20,863 nucleotides of DNA from Anthropogastromicrobium aceti (GTDB taxonomy: Bacteria > Bacillota > Clostridia > Lachnospirales > Lachnospiraceae): the NCBI RefSeq assembly GCF_025567095.1, contig NZ_JAOQJH010000045.1. One strand, written 5' to 3'. Under the pieces are notes generated by a model, which saw nothing but the letters and a program-made list of their open reading frames with translations, ran no database searches and was not told where the DNA came from. Made by a program: the position numbers and the translations under genes. Positions 20,722-20,863 of this stretch are shown piece after piece (positions within the stretch are counted from its first letter, which is position 1; each line of letters opens with the position of its first letter).

Positions 20722-20863
20722 ATGTCCGAAGTTGTCAAAACAATGAAACTGCACATTCATGTCAATGAAACAGAAGCAAAAAGCTTGGAAGAACTGACTG
20801 CCTGTTATGCACAGGCATGTACATTTATTTCAAAGTATGTATTTGATCATGGCTTTATCTTAA
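20722..20863 (+). CDS. tnpB: TnpB, N-terminal part (continues past the window)
   Basis: From ATG 20722 the frame stays open to the right edge: 47 codons beginning MSEVVKTMKLHIHVNETEAK and reaching KYVFDHGFIL. The opening strand (KTMKLHIHV) and the ACYAQACTFISKYVF helix fit the N-terminus of IS605-type TnpB, an RNA-guided nuclease related to Cas12, but the RuvC and zinc-finger regions lie outside, so intactness cannot be judged. An AAAGGAGAAAG site precedes the start. Its guide (omega) RNA would be expected at the element's right end, also outside. Family assignment rests mostly on context. Confidence 0.8.
   Translation, partial: MSEVVKTMKLHIHVNETEAKSLEELTACYAQACTFISKYVFDHGFIL

Larger units (their letters stand above)
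20108..20863. mobile_element. IS200/IS605-family element, left part (right end outside the window)
   Basis: The element has a complete tnpA (Y1 HUH transposase, minus strand) and the start of tnpB (plus strand), divergent, as in IS605. Its left end is placed at 20108 because TTGAT (20103-20107) precedes it, a subterminal hairpin (20117-20132) follows, and the HAD coding sequence stops exactly there. TTGAT is the target pentanucleotide known for ISDra2. Such elements make no target duplication, have no terminal inverted repeats and move as single strands. The exact boundary is inferred. Confidence 0.85.

Noticed and set aside
1..20863. Defence system, CRISPR array, prophage or biosynthetic cluster
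   Set aside because: I saw no CRISPR-type repeat-spacer pattern and no phage or defence gene apart from the TnpB start in the IS. Nearly all coding space belongs to conserved origin-region genes.

Overview
The window is the chromosomal replication-origin region of a low-GC Gram-positive bacterium, most likely a Lachnospiraceae-type clostridium. This rests on the gene order, clostridial-style proteins (for example the YidC with a large external insertion and the DUF4446 gene after parB), AT-rich intergenic DNA, strong AGGAGG-type ribosome binding sites and the pre-rRNA leader at the left edge. I cannot name a genus or species from sequence alone.

Layout. Left of the origin, everything is on the minus strand and reads away from it: dnaA, dnaN, a small S4-domain gene, recF, gyrB, gyrA, a terminator, tRNA-Ser(GCU) with its own consensus promoter and terminator, and at the edge the promoter and leader of an rRNA operon whose body lies outside. 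Right of the origin, everything is on the plus strand: rpmH, rnpA, yidD, yidC, jag/khpB, terminator, mnmE, mnmG, rsmG, a parS-bearing spacer, parA (soj), parB (spo0J) and a DUF4446 gene. A bidirectional terminator at 19529-19577 closes that run. Beyond it lies the 3' part of a YjjG-like HAD phosphatase gene on the minus strand, cut by an IS200/IS605-family element whose tnpA is complete and whose tnpB runs off the window.

The origin is bipartite. About 20 DnaA-box-like 9-mers lie between dnaA and rpmH (9242-9595). A second cluster lies between dnaA and dnaN (7581-7701), next to a five-copy TAG/CTA repeat and an AT-rich stretch that match the DnaA-trio plus unwinding element known from Bacillus subtilis. 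Many boxes are spaced 11-12 bp apart, and a recurrent TTATCCCCA variant is mixed with canonical TTATCCACA.

The genes cover initiation (DnaA), the sliding clamp (DnaN), repair (RecF), topology (GyrA/B), origin segregation (ParA/ParB/parS), ribosome and tRNA functions (L34, RnpA, MnmE, MnmG, RsmG, tRNA-Ser, rRNA) and membrane insertion (YidD, YidC, KhpB). Most of the window is conserved housekeeping DNA. I found no hidden multi-gene novel system. The observations most worth checking are cis-elements: the phased two-class DnaA-box arrays, the DnaA-trio, a parS that looks like an intrinsic terminator, the in-frame rpmH/rnpA junction, and the IS junction.
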